DNA from: Variovorax terrae
GTDB lineage: Bacteria > Pseudomonadota > Gammaproteobacteria > Burkholderiales > Burkholderiaceae_C
Assembly (NCBI RefSeq): GCF_022809125.1
Contig: NZ_JALGBI010000002.1
Location: 691,685-755,684 of the forward strand
DNA: 64,000 bases
Reading direction: 5' to 3'
Positions 54,742-64,000 of the stretch are shown piece after piece (positions within the stretch are counted from its first letter, which is position 1; the number at the start of each line of letters is the position of its first letter). The notes under the pieces were generated by a model, which did no database searches, was not told the DNA's origin, and saw nothing but the letters and a program-made list of their open reading frames with translations. The translations under genes and the position numbers were made by a program.

Positions 54742-55614
54742 TCAGCGCTCCCGTGACAGACGCGGGTCGAGCAGGTCGCGCAGACCGTCGCCCAGCAGGT
54801 TGAGGCCGAGCACGGCCATCGCGATGGCCAGCCCCGGAAAGACCGCCAGGCGCGGGGCCTGGAACAGCAGCGTCTGCGCTTCGCTGAGCATGCGGCCCCA
54901 GGACGGCTGGGGCGGCTGGGTGCCCAGGCCCAGGTAGGACAGTGCGGCTTCCGCAAGAATGGCGATGGCGAAGCGGATGGTGGCCTGCACGATGATGATC
55001 GAGAGGATGTTGGGCAGCACATGCTCGATCGAGATGCGCCAGGCGCCCTTGCCGCAGGCGCGCGCGGCCAGCACGTACTCGCGTCCCCACACGCTGGTGG
55101 CCGAGGCCCGCGTGATGCGCGCGAACGTGGGGATGTTGGCAATGCCGATGGCGATGATGGAGTTGACGATGCCGGGGCCGAACACCGCGGTCATCATGAT
55201 GGCCAGCAGGATGGCGGGGAAGGCGAAGGTGAAGTCCGATGCGCGCATGATGAACTCCTCCACCCAGCCGCGGCGCGCGGCCGCCAGCATGCCCAGCAGC
55301 GTGCCGCCGACGAGGCCGATGCCGACCGCGATCACGCCCACCAGGATGGAGTTGCGCGCGCCGGCCATGATGAGCGAGAGCACGTCGCGCCCCAGCGAGT
55401 CGGTGCCCAGCCAGTGCGCGGCGCCCGGCTTCTGCAGCTTGCCCGGGATGTCGATGTCGTAGGGCGACCAGGGCGTCCAGAACAGCGACACGGCGGCCGT
55501 GAGGATCAGCAGCAGGGTGAGCAGGGCGCCGAGCATGAAGCTGCGGTGGCGCAGTGCGCGGCGCCAGAAGCCGGGCGGTGCCGTCGGGGCGGGAGTCAGG
55601 GTCAGGGTATTCAT
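54742..55614 (-). CDS. dipeptide/oligopeptide ABC transporter permease (DppC/OppC type)
   Basis: 290 residues, N-terminal cytoplasmic tail then six membrane helices. GTDSLGRDVLSLIMAGARNSILVG is the start block of DppC; EAALSYLGLGTQPPQPSWGRML is the C-terminal block. Stop is 2 bases before the DppD-type gene. Confidence 0.93.
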   Translation of the reverse strand: MNTLTLTPAPTAPPGFWRRALRHRSFMLGALLTLLLILTAAVSLFWTPWSPYDIDIPGKLQKPGAAHWLGTDSLGRDVLSLIMAGARNSILVGVIAVGIGLVGGTLLGMLAAARRGWVEEFIMRASDFTFAFPAILLAIMMTAVFGPGIVNSIIAIGIANIPTFARITRASATSVWGREYVLAARACGKGAWRISIEHVLPNILSIIIVQATIRFAIAILAEAALSYLGLGTQPPQPSWGRMLSEAQTLLFQAPRLAVFPGLAIAMAVLGLNLLGDGLRDLLDPRLSRER

Positions 55615-55632
55615 CGGAAAGCGGGGCCGGGC

Positions 55633-56583
55633 TCAGATGTCCGAGGCCTTGATGCGGGGGTCGATCGCGGCATACAGCAGGTCGACCACGAAATTCACCA
55701 GCACCACCATGCCGGCCAGCAGCATCATGCAGTCGCGCACGACGATCAGGTCGCGGTTGGAGATGGACTGGAAGATCAGACGCCCGAGGCCGGGCAGGTA
55801 GAACACGTTCTCCACCACGATGGTGCCGGCCAGCAGCTCGGCGAACTGCAGGCCCATGACGGTGATCACCGGAATCAGCGCGTTGCGCAGCACATGGCCC
55901 CACAGCGTGGCGCGCTGCGACAGGCCCTTGGCGCGCGCGGTGCGCACGAAGTCCTCGCGCAGCACCTCCAGCACGGCCGAGCGCGTGATGCGCGCCAGGA
56001 TGGCCGCCTGCACCACGGCCAGCGACACAGCCGGCAGCACCAGTGACTTGAGCGCGGGCCAGACGCCGTTGCCCCAGCCCGGAAAGCCGCCGGCGGAGAA
56101 CCATCGCAGGTTCACCGAGAACAGCAGGATCAGCAGGATGGCAAACCAGAAATTCGGGATCGCGATGCCGAACTGGCTCAGGCCCATCATGCCGACATCG
56201 CCGAGCCGGTTGTGGCGCGAGGCGGCGTAGATGCCGGCGGTGAGCGCCAGCACGGTGGTGAGCAGCATGGCCAGGATGGCCAGCGGGATGGTCAGCGCCA
56301 GGCGCTCGAGGATCAGCTCGGTCACCGGCGTGCCATAGGCATAGCTGTTGCCGAGGTCGCCCCGGCTCATGCCCTCGATCCAGTCCCAGTAGCGCTCGGC
56401 CGCGGGCTTGTCCAGCCCCAGCTTGTGCGACAGCGCCTGCACGGCTTCCTGCGGGGCGTCGGGCCCCATCATCATCTGGGCCGCGTTGCCGGGCAGGACT
56501 TCGAGGGCCAGGAAGATGACGACGGACGCGGCGAGCAGGGTGGCGATCAGCGTGATGAACCGCTTGGCAAGAAAAAGACTCAT
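55633..56583 (-). CDS. dipeptide/oligopeptide ABC transporter permease (DppB/OppB type)
   Basis: 316 residues, six membrane helices. MSLFLAKRFITLIATLLAASVVIFLALEVLPGNAAQ, DLGNSYAYGTPVTELILERLALTIPLAI and RALAKGLSQRATLWGHVLRNALIPVIT-type sequence are the DppB blocks. First gene of the minus-strand operon dppBCDF, binding protein, TPR. Confidence 0.93.
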   Translation of the reverse strand: MSLFLAKRFITLIATLLAASVVIFLALEVLPGNAAQMMMGPDAPQEAVQALSHKLGLDKPAAERYWDWIEGMSRGDLGNSYAYGTPVTELILERLALTIPLAILAMLLTTVLALTAGIYAASRHNRLGDVGMMGLSQFGIAIPNFWFAILLILLFSVNLRWFSAGGFPGWGNGVWPALKSLVLPAVSLAVVQAAILARITRSAVLEVLREDFVRTARAKGLSQRATLWGHVLRNALIPVITVMGLQFAELLAGTIVVENVFYLPGLGRLIFQSISNRDLIVVRDCMMLLAGMVVLVNFVVDLLYAAIDPRIKASDI

Positions 56584-56795
56584 GGAGGCGCTGTGTCACC
56601 GGGCTGCGTGGGTTGTCGATCCGTCGGCATGCATAGGAATACCGGGGCGTGCCCGACGAGCATACACGCAAATTTCCTGCCATTGTTCTTGCTGCCCGCC
56701 GGCTCGACCCTGAGGGGGACAGGGCCGTGCGCAGGACGCGATAATCGGGCCATGAATGCAGAGCAGCCGCTTGTTACCTGCCGCGGGAGCGCACC

Positions 56796-57056
56796 ATGGC
56801 GCTGATGATCACCGACGAGTGCATCAACTGCGATGTCTGCGAGCCCGAGTGCCCGAACCAGGCGATCTACCTGGGCGCCGAGATCTACGAGATCGACCCG
56901 CGCAAATGCACGGAATGCGTCGGCCATTTCGATGAGCCGCAATGCGTGCAGGTCTGCCCGGTGGCCTGCATTCCGCTGAACCCCGAGGTGGTGGAGTCGC
57001 GCGAAACGCTGTGGCAGAAGTTTCAGCGCCTGCAGTCCGAGGCCAAGACGGCCTGA
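56796..57056 (+). CDS. yfhL: YfhL-type 4Fe-4S ferredoxin
   Basis: 86-residue ferredoxin with two [4Fe-4S] motifs: CINCDVCEPECP (C at 10, 13, 16, 20 region) and CTECVGHFDEPQCVQVCP, with the inserted loop typical of YfhL/Alv-type ferredoxins. Electron carrier; partner unknown. The gene is convergent with the DUF4124-like gene. Confidence 0.93.
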   Translation: MALMITDECINCDVCEPECPNQAIYLGAEIYEIDPRKCTECVGHFDEPQCVQVCPVACIPLNPEVVESRETLWQKFQRLQSEAKTA

Positions 57057-57073
57057 GCCCGTGCGGGGGCCGC

Positions 57074-57433
57074 TCACTTGCCGCGGCTGGCTTGGCCGGA
57101 CGGCTGTCTCACGATGTGCCGGGAAGGCGGTTCGTCGGAGGCCGACGAGGCCGCGGTGCGCGGCACGGCGGCGGCCTGGGCGCGGGTCCTGGCATTGCGC
57201 TGGAGGCGTTCCTGTTCCATCTGGCCGGCGGTCTGCGACGCGCGCCGGGTCGCCGCGTCGGCCTCGGCCTTTTGCGCGGCCGTGCGCGCGTCGTCCGCGG
57301 GCACGGCGATGCCGCCCGGGCAGGGCGACTGGCCATAACTGTTCCCGCAGCGCCAGACTTCCTCGGCATGGGTGCCCGCGGCCAGCAGACCGGCCAGGGC
57401 AAGCAGGAGGCCGTGCGCTGCGTGGTGCTTCAT
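57074..57433 (-). CDS. small exported protein, DUF4124-like
   Basis: 119 residues. Signal peptide MKHHAAHGLLLALAGLLAAGTHA, then EEVWRCGNSYGQSPCPGGIAV with two Cys, close to the DUF4124 pattern (V-W-R-C ... G-x-x-x-Y-S-x-x-P-C). The rest is Ala/Arg/Gln-rich and likely helical or disordered. 23 bases downstream of pth. Confidence 0.7.
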   Translation of the reverse strand: MKHHAAHGLLLALAGLLAAGTHAEEVWRCGNSYGQSPCPGGIAVPADDARTAAQKAEADAATRRASQTAGQMEQERLQRNARTRAQAAAVPRTAASSASDEPPSRHIVRQPSGQASRGK

Positions 57434-57456
57434 GAAGGCCGCCAGGAAGAGGGGGC

Positions 57457-58083
57457 TCAGGGCAGGCTGTCGGGCCTGGCCGCCTCGGGCCGGGGTGGCT
57501 TGGGGCGCGGCGGCTTGCTGGTGTGGATCAGCAGCGTGGCCTTCTCCATCTCGCCTGCCAGCAGCGCGGGCACGGCCTTGAGGGTACGGTCCACGCATTC
57601 TTCGATGGCGCTGCGCTGTTCGGGCGAGGGTTTTTTCAGCACCCAATGGATCACTTCCGATTTCACGCCCGGGTGGCCGATGCCCAGGCGCAGGCGCCAG
57701 TAGTCGGAGGTGCCGAGCTGGGCATGGATGTCGCGCAGGCCGTTGTGGCCGGCGTGGCTTCCCCCGAGCTTGAGCTTGGCCTGGCCCGGCACGATGTCGA
57801 GTTCATCGTGCACCACGAGGATCTCGTCGGGCTGGATCTTGAAGAAGCGGGCGAGTGCCGCCACCGACTTGCCCGAGAGATTCATGAAGGTCTGCGGCTC
57901 GAGCAGCCAGAGCGTCTGTCCATGGATGGCCGTGCGCGCCACCAGGCCGTGGTAGCTCTTGTCAGGCACCAGCGTGACCTTGAGCTCGCGCGCGAGCGCA
58001 TCGATCCACCAGAAACCCGCGTTGTGGCGCGTGGCGTCGTATTCGGGGCCGGGATTGCCGAGGCCGACAAACAGTTTGATCAT
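57457..58083 (-). CDS. pth: peptidyl-tRNA hydrolase
   Basis: 208 residues; recycles peptidyl-tRNA released from stalled ribosomes. [24 protein letters not shown] has the catalytic His in RHNAGF and Asn in [14 protein letters not shown] and [30 protein letters not shown] complete the family. Just downstream of rplY, the usual order. Confidence 0.95.
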   Translation of the reverse strand: MIKLFVGLGNPGPEYDATRHNAGFWWIDALARELKVTLVPDKSYHGLVARTAIHGQTLWLLEPQTFMNLSGKSVAALARFFKIQPDEILVVHDELDIVPGQAKLKLGGSHAGHNGLRDIHAQLGTSDYWRLRLGIGHPGVKSEVIHWVLKKPSPEQRSAIEECVDRTLKAVPALLAGEMEKATLLIHTSKPPRPKPPRPEAARPDSLP

Positions 58084-58114
58084 GATGAGGGTCGATTATC
58101 GGGGCGCCCAAGCA

Positions 58115-58138
58115 AACGGCCCACCGAGGTGGGCCGTT
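58115..58138 (-). terminator. hairpin between rplY and pth
   Basis: AACGGCCCACC pairs with GGTGGGCCGTT. On the minus strand it is followed by TTTGCTT, a weak T run, so it may attenuate rather than fully end transcription from rplY into pth. Confidence 0.55.
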
Positions 58139-58159
58139 GTGCACGAAGCCGGGGAGGGC

Positions 58160-58801
58160 TTACTTCTTGGGGGCGGCGGGAGCCTTGGCAGCGGCAGGCG
58201 CGGCGGCCGGGGCTGCAGCAGCCGGTGCGGGGGCTTCTTCGGCAACCGTGGCCACCACGGACACCAGCACCGGGTTTTCCTTGCCGCGGGTGACGGCGGC
58301 CACGCCCTTGGGCAGGGTGATGTCGTTCAGGTGCAGCGAGGTGCCCTTCTTCAGGCCGCTCAGGTCCACCGTGATGAACTCGGGCAGATCGGCCGGCAGG
58401 CAGGAAACTTCGAGCTCGGCGACCACGTGGTTGACCACGCAGTGTTCGAACTTGACCGCCTGTGACTCTTCCGCGTTGACGTAGTGCAGCGGCACCTTCA
58501 TGTGCAGCTTGGTCTTGGCGTCCACGCGCTGGAAGTCGATGTGCAGCACGAGTTGCTTGAACGGGTGGAACTGCACGTCGCGCAGCAGCACCTTGGCGGC
58601 CTTGCCGTCCAGCTCCATGTCCAGGATGGACGAGTGGAAGGCTTCCTTCTTCAGGGCGTGCCAGAGGGCGTTGTGATCGAGTTCGATCAGTTGCGGCTGG
58701 CCTTCGCCACCGTAGACGATGCCGGGCGTCTTGCCCGTGTTGCGCAGACGGCGGCTCGCACCCGTACCCTGCTTTGCGCGCTCAAAAGCGACGAATTTCA
58801 T
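58160..58801 (-). CDS. rplY: 50S ribosomal protein bL25 (Ctc form)
   Basis: 213 residues: [32 protein letters not shown] is the bL25 5S-rRNA-binding domain, followed by the Ctc C-terminal domain ([30 protein letters not shown]). The last ~30 residues are Ala/Pro-rich ([19 protein letters not shown]), a tail that is common in Burkholderiales. Confidence 0.96.
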   Translation of the reverse strand: MKFVAFERAKQGTGASRRLRNTGKTPGIVYGGEGQPQLIELDHNALWHALKKEAFHSSILDMELDGKAAKVLLRDVQFHPFKQLVLHIDFQRVDAKTKLHMKVPLHYVNAEESQAVKFEHCVVNHVVAELEVSCLPADLPEFITVDLSGLKKGTSLHLNDITLPKGVAAVTRGKENPVLVSVVATVAEEAPAPAAAAPAAAPAAAKAPAAPKK

Positions 58802-58892
58802 GGTTCACTCCAATGAGAGCCCACCGCGACCAGTGTGGCTCCGGTTTCAACAAGGGCCCCGGACGAGGCCCGCTTTTTTGACTCGGCACCCC

Positions 58893-59867
58893 TCAGAAGA
58901 GGTTTTCCTGGTCCGAGAACAAACTCATCACCGACTCGCCCTTGGCAATGCGCTGGATCGTCTCGGCGATCAGCGGCGCCACGGAGAGCTGGCGGATTTT
59001 CTGGCATCCCCGCGCGGCATCGCTGAGCGGGATGGTGTTGGTCACCACGACTTCATCGAGCGCCGTGCCCTTGGCGATGCGCTCGATGGCGGGGCCCGAG
59101 AAGATCGGGTGCGTGCAGTAGGCATAGACCTTCTTGGCGCCGCGTTCCTTGAGCACCTCGGCCGCCTTCACAAGGGTGCCGGCGGTGTCGATCATGTCGT
59201 CCATGATCACGCAGTTGCGCCCGTCGATCTCGCCGATCACGTGCATGACTTCGCTCACGTTGGCCTTGGGGCGGCGCTTGTCGATGATGGCCAGGTCGCA
59301 GCCGAGCTGCTTGGCCAGCGCACGGGCGCGTACCACGCCGCCGACGTCGGGCGAGACCACGATCAGGTCGTCGTAGCTCTTCTGGCGCAGGTCGCCCAGC
59401 AGCACCGGCGAGGCGTAGATGTTGTCCACCGGGATGTCGAAGAAGCCCTGGATCTGGTCGGCGTGCAGGTCCATGGTCAGCACGCGGGACACGCCCACGG
59501 TCTGCAGCAGGTTGGCAACCACCTTGGCCGAGATCGGCACGCGCGACGAGCGCGGGCGGCGGTCCTGGCGGGCGTAGCCGAAATAGGGGATCACCGCGGA
59601 AATGCGCTCGGCCGAGGCGCGCTTGAGCGCATCGACCATGATCAGCAGTTCCATCAGGTTTTCGTTGGTCGGGGCGCAGGTGGACTGCACCACGAAGACG
59701 TCGCGCGCACGCACGTTCTGGTTGATCTCGACGGTGACTTCGCCGTCGGAAAAGCGCCCCACATGGGCCGCACCCAGCGAGATGCCCAGATGCTGCGCAA
59801 TCTCGGCGGCCATGCCAGGGTTGGCATTGCCCGTGAAAACCATGAAATCAGGATGTTGAGCCTGCAT
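58893..59867 (-). CDS. prs: ribose-phosphate pyrophosphokinase (PRPP synthetase)
   Basis: 324 residues; makes PRPP for purine, pyrimidine, His and Trp synthesis. Start at [20 protein letters not shown] (59867). [20 protein letters not shown], the flexible loop, and [31 protein letters not shown] (PRPP-binding) are present. The frame stays open further upstream through the tRNA gene, but that part is not coding. Confidence 0.96.
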   Translation of the reverse strand: MQAQHPDFMVFTGNANPGMAAEIAQHLGISLGAAHVGRFSDGEVTVEINQNVRARDVFVVQSTCAPTNENLMELLIMVDALKRASAERISAVIPYFGYARQDRRPRSSRVPISAKVVANLLQTVGVSRVLTMDLHADQIQGFFDIPVDNIYASPVLLGDLRQKSYDDLIVVSPDVGGVVRARALAKQLGCDLAIIDKRRPKANVSEVMHVIGEIDGRNCVIMDDMIDTAGTLVKAAEVLKERGAKKVYAYCTHPIFSGPAIERIAKGTALDEVVVTNTIPLSDAARGCQKIRQLSVAPLIAETIQRIAKGESVMSLFSDQENLF

Positions 59868-59916
59868 GAGCGTCCCAGCGATTGTGTAGCGTTTGTGCCT
59901 GTACGTCTGACGTATT

Positions 59917-59993
59917 TGGCAGGGGAGAAAGGATTCGAACCTTTGCATGCCGGAATCAAAATCCGGTGCCTTAACCAGCTTGGCGACTCCCCT
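59917..59993 (-). tRNA. tRNA-Gln (anticodon TTG)
   Basis: Minus-strand tRNA: acceptor stem AGGGGAG pairs with CTCCCCT, D arm with GTTAAGGCA, anticodon stem CCGGA-tTTTGat-TCCGG with anticodon TTG, T arm AAAGG-TTCGAAT-CCTTT. CCA is encoded. It lies between ispE and prs, its normal place in Betaproteobacteria. Confidence 0.97.
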
Positions 59994-60007
59994 ACACGGG
60001 TTGACGG

Positions 60008-60895
60008 CTAAAAACCGCCCACCGATGAATTGTCGCTGGGTGCCCACCCCAGCAGGGGATGGACATCCAAATTGTTGCATGAGCGGACCTGCCAGGCTTG
60101 AGGCCGAAGGCCCTGGGCGTCATCCAGATCCACGTCGCGCAACATCTGCGCAAATACCGCACTTCCCGAGCCTGTCATCCGGCCCTGCAATCCCTGGGAA
60201 CCCAGCCATTTCAGGGCCTGGGTCACCTCGGGGCAGAGCCTTTGGGCGACTGGCTGCAGGTCGTTGCGACCGAAGCTGAACTTGTCTGATTCAGCATTTG
60301 CAGCAAAGCCTTGGATTGTAGCAGTTTTACTGTCGCGTTTCAGCTCCGGGTCCGTGAAAATCGTTTGGGTCTCGAGTCCGCTGCCCGGTTTGACCACCAG
60401 AAAGCGGGCTGGCGGCAGGTCGAGAGGGGTGATTTTCTCGCCAATACCCTCGACCCAGGCATGGCGGCCGTACAGGAAGAACGGCACGTCGGCACCCAGC
60501 TGCAGGCCGATCCGGGCCAGTTTTTCGAGCGGCAGGTGCAGTTGCCACAGGCGGTTGAGGGCCAGCAGGCAGGAAGCCGCGTCGGAGGACCCTCCGCCCA
60601 TGCCAGCCTGGGCGGGAATCTGCTTGGCCACGCCGATGTGCGCGCCCAGCGGCGTGGCGGCGGCGGCCTGAAGCGCCCGCGCCGCCCGGACCACGAGGTC
60701 GTCCGCGGGTAGCGCGGCCGTCAGGTCTTCGCGGCTGATGATCCCGTCGGGGCGCAGCTCCACATGCAGCGTGTCGCACCAGTCGATCAGCATGAAGACC
60801 GATTGCAGCAGGTGGTAGCCATCCTCCCGGCGCCCGGTGATGTGCAGGAACAGGTTCAGCTTGGCCGGAGCCGGGACGTCGTACAGCGCCTTCAT
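60008..60895 (-). CDS. ispE: 4-diphosphocytidyl-2-C-methyl-D-erythritol kinase
   Basis: 295 residues, GHMP kinase of the MEP isoprenoid pathway. [29 protein letters not shown], the ATP-binding [25 protein letters not shown] and GSGSAVFAQ are the family motifs. Fourth gene counting back from mutM; between lolB and tRNA-Gln. Confidence 0.95.
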   Translation of the reverse strand: MKALYDVPAPAKLNLFLHITGRREDGYHLLQSVFMLIDWCDTLHVELRPDGIISREDLTAALPADDLVVRAARALQAAAATPLGAHIGVAKQIPAQAGMGGGSSDAASCLLALNRLWQLHLPLEKLARIGLQLGADVPFFLYGRHAWVEGIGEKITPLDLPPARFLVVKPGSGLETQTIFTDPELKRDSKTATIQGFAANAESDKFSFGRNDLQPVAQRLCPEVTQALKWLGSQGLQGRMTGSGSAVFAQMLRDVDLDDAQGLRPQAWQVRSCNNLDVHPLLGWAPSDNSSVGGF

Positions 60896-60922
60896 GGCGG
60901 CATTATCGGCGGCGGCTCTCGC

Positions 60923-61414
60923 CTACCGGTCCAGCGCCAGCCGCAGCTGGGCGGTGGGCGCCGGCTCGGTGCGCCGGGCCGCTAGGCGCCCGTCGGCGCG
61001 CCGGGACAGGTCGGCCTGCCAGCCCGGCACGGGGGTGTCGCGGCCCTGCAGCCAGTCGAACAGGGCGGCGATGGGAAGGGGCGTGCCGGTGGCCTGGGCG
61101 ACCAGCGCATCCAGCGAGTCGAAGCTGCGGGTGCCCTTGTCGTCGCGCAAAGTGGCGCTGCCCGGCGCCCAGGCCAGCACGGCCAGGGTGCTGCCCAGCG
61201 GGGAGAACAGCGCCAACTCGCCCGCGCCGGCGTTGCCTCTGAGTTCGAAGCCGGCCGAGAACGACTGCGGCGGCTCGGAGTCGACCTGCAGCGCCAGACG
61301 GCCGCTCCAGACCGGGTTTTCTGCATCATTCAGGCCAGAGGTCCTTGTCGGGTGGGCACATCCTGCTATGAAAAGAATAGCAATCAGCAGCAGCCAGCGA
61401 CGCGGCGGGTTCAC
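60923..61414 (-). CDS. lolB: outer-membrane lipoprotein LolB
   Basis: 163 residues; accepts lipoproteins from LolA and inserts them in the outer membrane. Starts with GTG (complement of 61412-61414), whose GTGA overlaps the TGA of the upstream TPR gene. Signal peptide RRWLLLIAILFIAGC, with lipobox Cys in IAGCAHP. WSGRLALQVDSEPPQSFSAGFELRG and ALVAQATGTPLPIAALFDWLQGR fit LolB, though it is short for the family. The lipobox codons fall in a family A repeat. Confidence 0.9.
   Translation of the reverse strand: MNPPRRWLLLIAILFIAGCAHPTRTSGLNDAENPVWSGRLALQVDSEPPQSFSAGFELRGNAGAGELALFSPLGSTLAVLAWAPGSATLRDDKGTRSFDSLDALVAQATGTPLPIAALFDWLQGRDTPVPGWQADLSRRADGRLAARRTEPAPTAQLRLALDR
61333..61383 (+). repeat. 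family A repeat, copy 10 (codes for the LolB lipobox)
   Basis: GCCAGAGGTCCTTGTCGGGT, then GGGCACATCCTGCTATGAAA and AGAATAGCA. On the minus strand it encodes Leu-Ile-Ala-Ile-Leu-Phe-Ile-Ala-Gly-Cys-Ala-His-Pro-Thr-Arg, so the lipobox IAGC is made from the GCTAT...ATAGC palindrome. Confidence 0.75.
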
Positions 61415-63168
61415 AGCTTCACGCGCAGGCGCTTGAGGGTTTCCTGCAGGGCCTCGTTGTTGGCGTTGAGCAGCAGGCCTTCCTTCCAGATGGCGACGGC
61501 GCGCTCGCGCTGGCCCAGGGCCCAGAGCACCTCGCCCAGATGGGCTGCGATCTCGGGGTCGGGCTTGGACTGGTAGGCGCTGTCCAGAATGCGCAGCGCC
61601 TCCGCCTGGTTGCCCATGCGGAATTCGACCCAGCCCAGGCTGTCCGAGATGAACGGGTCGCCCGGCGCGTACTCCAGGGCCTTGCGGATCAGGTCGCGCG
61701 CCTCGGGCAGGCGCACGCCACGCTCGGCCAGCGAATAGCCCAGTGCGTTGTAGGCATGGTGGTAGTCGGGCTTGATGGCGATCAACTGCCGCAGCAGGCG
61801 CTCCATCTCGGCAAAGTTGCCCAGCTTCTCGGCCAGCATGGCCTGGTCGTACAACAGGTCGCTGTCGGTGGGCGAGCGCTCCTGTGCACTGCGCAGCAGC
61901 TCGTAGGCGCTCTGGTACTGCTTGTTGTCGCGCAGCAACTGCACCTCGGCCATCAGCTTGGAGCGGGCCTCGGCCGGGTTGCGTTCGGGCAGGCCGCGGA
62001 TCAGGCGGCGCGCTTCGTCGAGCTTGCCCTGGCGCGCCAGGATCGAGGCGCGGCGCGTCTGGGCGCTGGCCAGGGCCTGCGGGTTGTCGATGCGGTTCAG
62101 CCAGGCTTCGGCTCCCGCGTAGTCCTTGCGCTGCTCGGCAATCTGCGCCAGCGACAGATAGGCCTGGGCAAGGGCGCGGCTGCGCTCCTCCACCGGGCCG
62201 CCCGCCTTGGCCAGCTCGATGAAGCGCTTGAACGAGGTTTCGGCCGCGGCGGGCTGGTTGTCCTGCATCTGCAGCGTGCCCTGGACCAGCCAGGCCTCGG
62301 CGAAATCGGGCTTTTCCGCAGTAATGACCTGCAGCTGCCCCGAGGCCTCCGCGTAGCGCTGGGCATCGAGCAGGACGCGGGCGTAGGCCATGCGCAGCTC
62401 GGGCAGCGGCTTGCCTTCGAGGTATTTCTTCACCACGGGCTCGGCTTGCGGCACCTTGAGGTCCATCAGCTCCAGGGCGAGCAGCACCGGGCCTTCGGCG
62501 CGCGGGTCCATCGCCTGGCCGCTGCGCACGGCGTCGAGTGCGCCACTGGTGTCGGCGGCGGCCAGGCGCATGCGGCCGACCGTGGTCCAGGCCGAGGAGC
62601 CGGTGGCCGGGTTGCCCAGGTAATCCGTCAGGGCCTGTTCCACCACGCTGGCCGCCAGCTTCTTGTCCACAGCCCGCGCGTAGTGGCGCGGGATGGCGCC
62701 GATGGCCAGGGCCCGATCCTTGGGCGGAGCCAGGCCGACTTCGTTCTTGAGGGGCTCCAGGGAGTCGTTGAGCCGGTTGAGCGCGATCAGGATCTGCAGC
62801 ACATAGCGGTTGGCTTCGCGCGATTCCGGCAGGGTCTGCTGCCAGGCGCGGGAGGCCTGCAGCGCGGCATCGCCGGAGCGTGATTGCAGGGCGATTTCCA
62901 CGGCGCGCTGGAACAGCTGGCTGTCGCGCGTCCGGCGCGCGGCATCAAGAACCAGTGAGTAGCCCGCACCGGGCTCGCCGCTGCGCACGTTGAGCTCGCC
63001 CAGCAGCAGTTCGTAGAACAGCTCGGCATCGAGATTGGAGTTGACCGGCGGCGGGCTGGCCGAATCGCTGCCGTTGCCGGCCGCGGGGGTGTCGGCCGAA
63101 ACCTGGGCCTGCGCGGCCAGGGCTGCAGCAGCCAGGGCGACGGCTGCAAGGCGGTGAAATCGCTTCAT
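61411..63168 (-). CDS. exported TPR-repeat protein
   Basis: 585 residues from [22 protein letters not shown] (start at 63168), a signal peptide, so the protein is periplasmic or outer-membrane attached. Many TPR units follow, such as [52 protein letters not shown] and [52 protein letters not shown]. It is the gene before lolB in many Betaproteobacteria and may aid outer-membrane biogenesis. It is divergent from mutM. Confidence 0.88.
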   Translation of the reverse strand: MKRFHRLAAVALAAAALAAQAQVSADTPAAGNGSDSASPPPVNSNLDAELFYELLLGELNVRSGEPGAGYSLVLDAARRTRDSQLFQRAVEIALQSRSGDAALQASRAWQQTLPESREANRYVLQILIALNRLNDSLEPLKNEVGLAPPKDRALAIGAIPRHYARAVDKKLAASVVEQALTDYLGNPATGSSAWTTVGRMRLAAADTSGALDAVRSGQAMDPRAEGPVLLALELMDLKVPQAEPVVKKYLEGKPLPELRMAYARVLLDAQRYAEASGQLQVITAEKPDFAEAWLVQGTLQMQDNQPAAAETSFKRFIELAKAGGPVEERSRALAQAYLSLAQIAEQRKDYAGAEAWLNRIDNPQALASAQTRRASILARQGKLDEARRLIRGLPERNPAEARSKLMAEVQLLRDNKQYQSAYELLRSAQERSPTDSDLLYDQAMLAEKLGNFAEMERLLRQLIAIKPDYHHAYNALGYSLAERGVRLPEARDLIRKALEYAPGDPFISDSLGWVEFRMGNQAEALRILDSAYQSKPDPEIAAHLGEVLWALGQRERAVAIWKEGLLLNANNEALQETLKRLRVKL

Positions 63169-63210
63169 CAACCCATAATAATCCAAGCGTATGAACTCCA
63201 GCCTGACCCC

Positions 63211-64000
63211 ATGCCTGAATTACCCGAAGTCGAAGTCACGCGCCTGAGCTTTGCCGACCGCATCGCCGGCGCGCGGGTCGAGTCCGCCCGCCTGGGGCAG
63301 CCGCTGCGCTGGCCTCTGGGCTGCGATCCGGCGCAGCTCGCGGGCCGTACCGTGCGCCGGGTGCGCCGCCGCGGCAAATACCTGCTGCTCGACCTGGACG
63401 AAGGGCTGTTGCTGCTGCACCTGGGCATGTCGGGCAGCCTGCACTTCGCTGCGAGCCAGCCGCCGCCCGGCGTGCATGACCATTTCGATCTGGTCACCAG
63501 CCGCGGGGTGCTGCGCCTGAACGACCCGCGCCGCTTTGGCGCCGTGGTCTATGCCGGGAGCGAGGCCTCGCCCGTGGCCGTCAAGTTGCTGGGCCGGCTC
63601 GGCGTGGAGCCGCTGAGCGAGGCGTTCGACCTGAAAGGCTTTCACGCCGGGCTGCGGCGCCGCCATGCGGCGATCAAGCAGGTGCTGCTGGCCGGCGACG
63701 TCGTGGTGGGCGTGGGCAATATCTATGCATCGGAGGCCCTGTTCCTGGCCGGCATCCGGCCCACGCTGCGCGCGTCGCGCCTCAGCGCGCCGCGGGCCGC
63801 CCGGCTGCAGGCGGCGATCCGCGACGTGCTGGCGCGCGCGGTGGAGAAGGGGGGCAGCACGCTGCGCGATTTTTCCAACGCGCAGGGCGAGAGCGGCTAC
63901 TTTCAGCTGGAGGCCATGGTCTACGACCGGGCCGGCCAGCCTTGCAAGGTGTGCGGCACCGGCATCAAACTGTTGCGCCAGGGCCAGCGATCGACCTATT
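63211..64000 (+). CDS. mutM: formamidopyrimidine-DNA glycosylase (cut by window edge)
   Basis: Base-excision repair enzyme removing 8-oxoG and FapyG. First 263 codons are present. The invariant [12 protein letters not shown] with catalytic Pro2 and Glu3 is at the start; [52 protein letters not shown] follow. It ends within the zinc finger ([16 protein letters not shown]...). Confidence 0.95.
   Translation, partial: MPELPEVEVTRLSFADRIAGARVESARLGQPLRWPLGCDPAQLAGRTVRRVRRRGKYLLLDLDEGLLLLHLGMSGSLHFAASQPPPGVHDHFDLVTSRGVLRLNDPRRFGAVVYAGSEASPVAVKLLGRLGVEPLSEAFDLKGFHAGLRRRHAAIKQVLLAGDVVVGVGNIYASEALFLAGIRPTLRASRLSAPRAARLQAAIRDVLARAVEKGGSTLRDFSNAQGESGYFQLEAMVYDRAGQPCKVCGTGIKLLRQGQRSTY

Noticed and set aside
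59868-60080. N-terminal extension of prs through the tRNA-Gln gene
   Set aside because: The frame is open, but the sequence is the tRNA and spacer; the PRPP synthetase family start is at MQAQHPDF (59867).

Overview
The window is GC-rich chromosomal DNA from a betaproteobacterium. Gene content and order point to Burkholderiales, most likely Comamonadaceae (Variovorax, Ramlibacter, Polaromonas or Acidovorax relatives). The pointers are the chain mutM / TPR gene / lolB / ispE / tRNA-Gln / prs / rplY / pth, a tripartite tricarboxylate transporter with a Bug-type binding protein, a Liv-type ABC transporter, DUF3422, and two families of dispersed repeats that look typical of that family. Most of the window is ordinary chromosome. 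No gap between genes exceeds about 300 bases.

Layout. 1-7.1 kb: ileS (partial), ribF, an HNH nuclease, a Tat-type lipoprotein hydrolase, a paired acyl-CoA dehydrogenase and yceH, nearly all on the minus strand. 7.1-13.6 kb: purN, an rRNA methyltransferase, a fatty acid desaturase, a MocR regulator facing a Rid/DUF2917 pair, and rpmB-rpmG. 13.8-19 kb: trxB, a Crp-type regulator, ftsK, lolA. 19.06-23.35 kb: a disrupted rarA locus. 23.5-27.1 kb: livHMGF. 27.3-32 kb: recJ, an RpfE-like gene, lolC, lolD. 32-35 kb: a LuxI/LuxR quorum-sensing locus with two accessory genes. 35.2-40.1 kb: a VWA / DUF58 / MoxR cluster, a trypsin-like protease and a NlpC/P60-like protein. 40.3-49.8 kb: tatD, a DNA glycosylase, a spermidine-synthase-like protein, a GspE/PilB ATPase, tctB-tctA-DUF3422-tctC and a histidine phosphatase. 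49.8-56.6 kb: a TPR protein and a complete dipeptide-type ABC transporter. 56.8-64 kb: ferredoxin, pth, rplY, prs, tRNA-Gln, ispE, lolB, a TPR protein and mutM (partial).

The outstanding region is 19.4-23.2 kb. The native rarA gene is broken just after its Walker B region, at the codons for HRFNK. Only its 5' third and its last ~50 codons remain, and the middle is gone. Between them lies a clearly AT-richer segment carrying a complete, divergent rarA followed by four tightly packed genes of unknown function and a terminator, then the left part of an IS3-family element whose orfB is missing. The first cargo gene has an R-x4-H motif (RNAIEH) in a helical context, as in HEPN ribonucleases and toxins. 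The second has a Cys/His cluster that could bind a metal. The genes overlap or nearly touch, so rarA and the cargo look like one operon. This could be a defence or toxin cassette carried behind a replacement housekeeping gene, or a system in which RarA itself takes part.

Two repeat families are spread over the window. Family A is about 45-50 bp, with a GGTCCGC...GGGCGGTC part followed by an AT-rich GCTAT...ATAGC palindrome. I find ten or so copies; several form parts of genes, such as the stop codon of purN, the start of recJ and the lipobox of LolB. Family B is G/C-rich and probably accounts for an in-frame insertion in RibF and the N-terminus of the DUF58 protein. The luxI transcript also appears to have a hairpin that holds its Shine-Dalgarno sequence.
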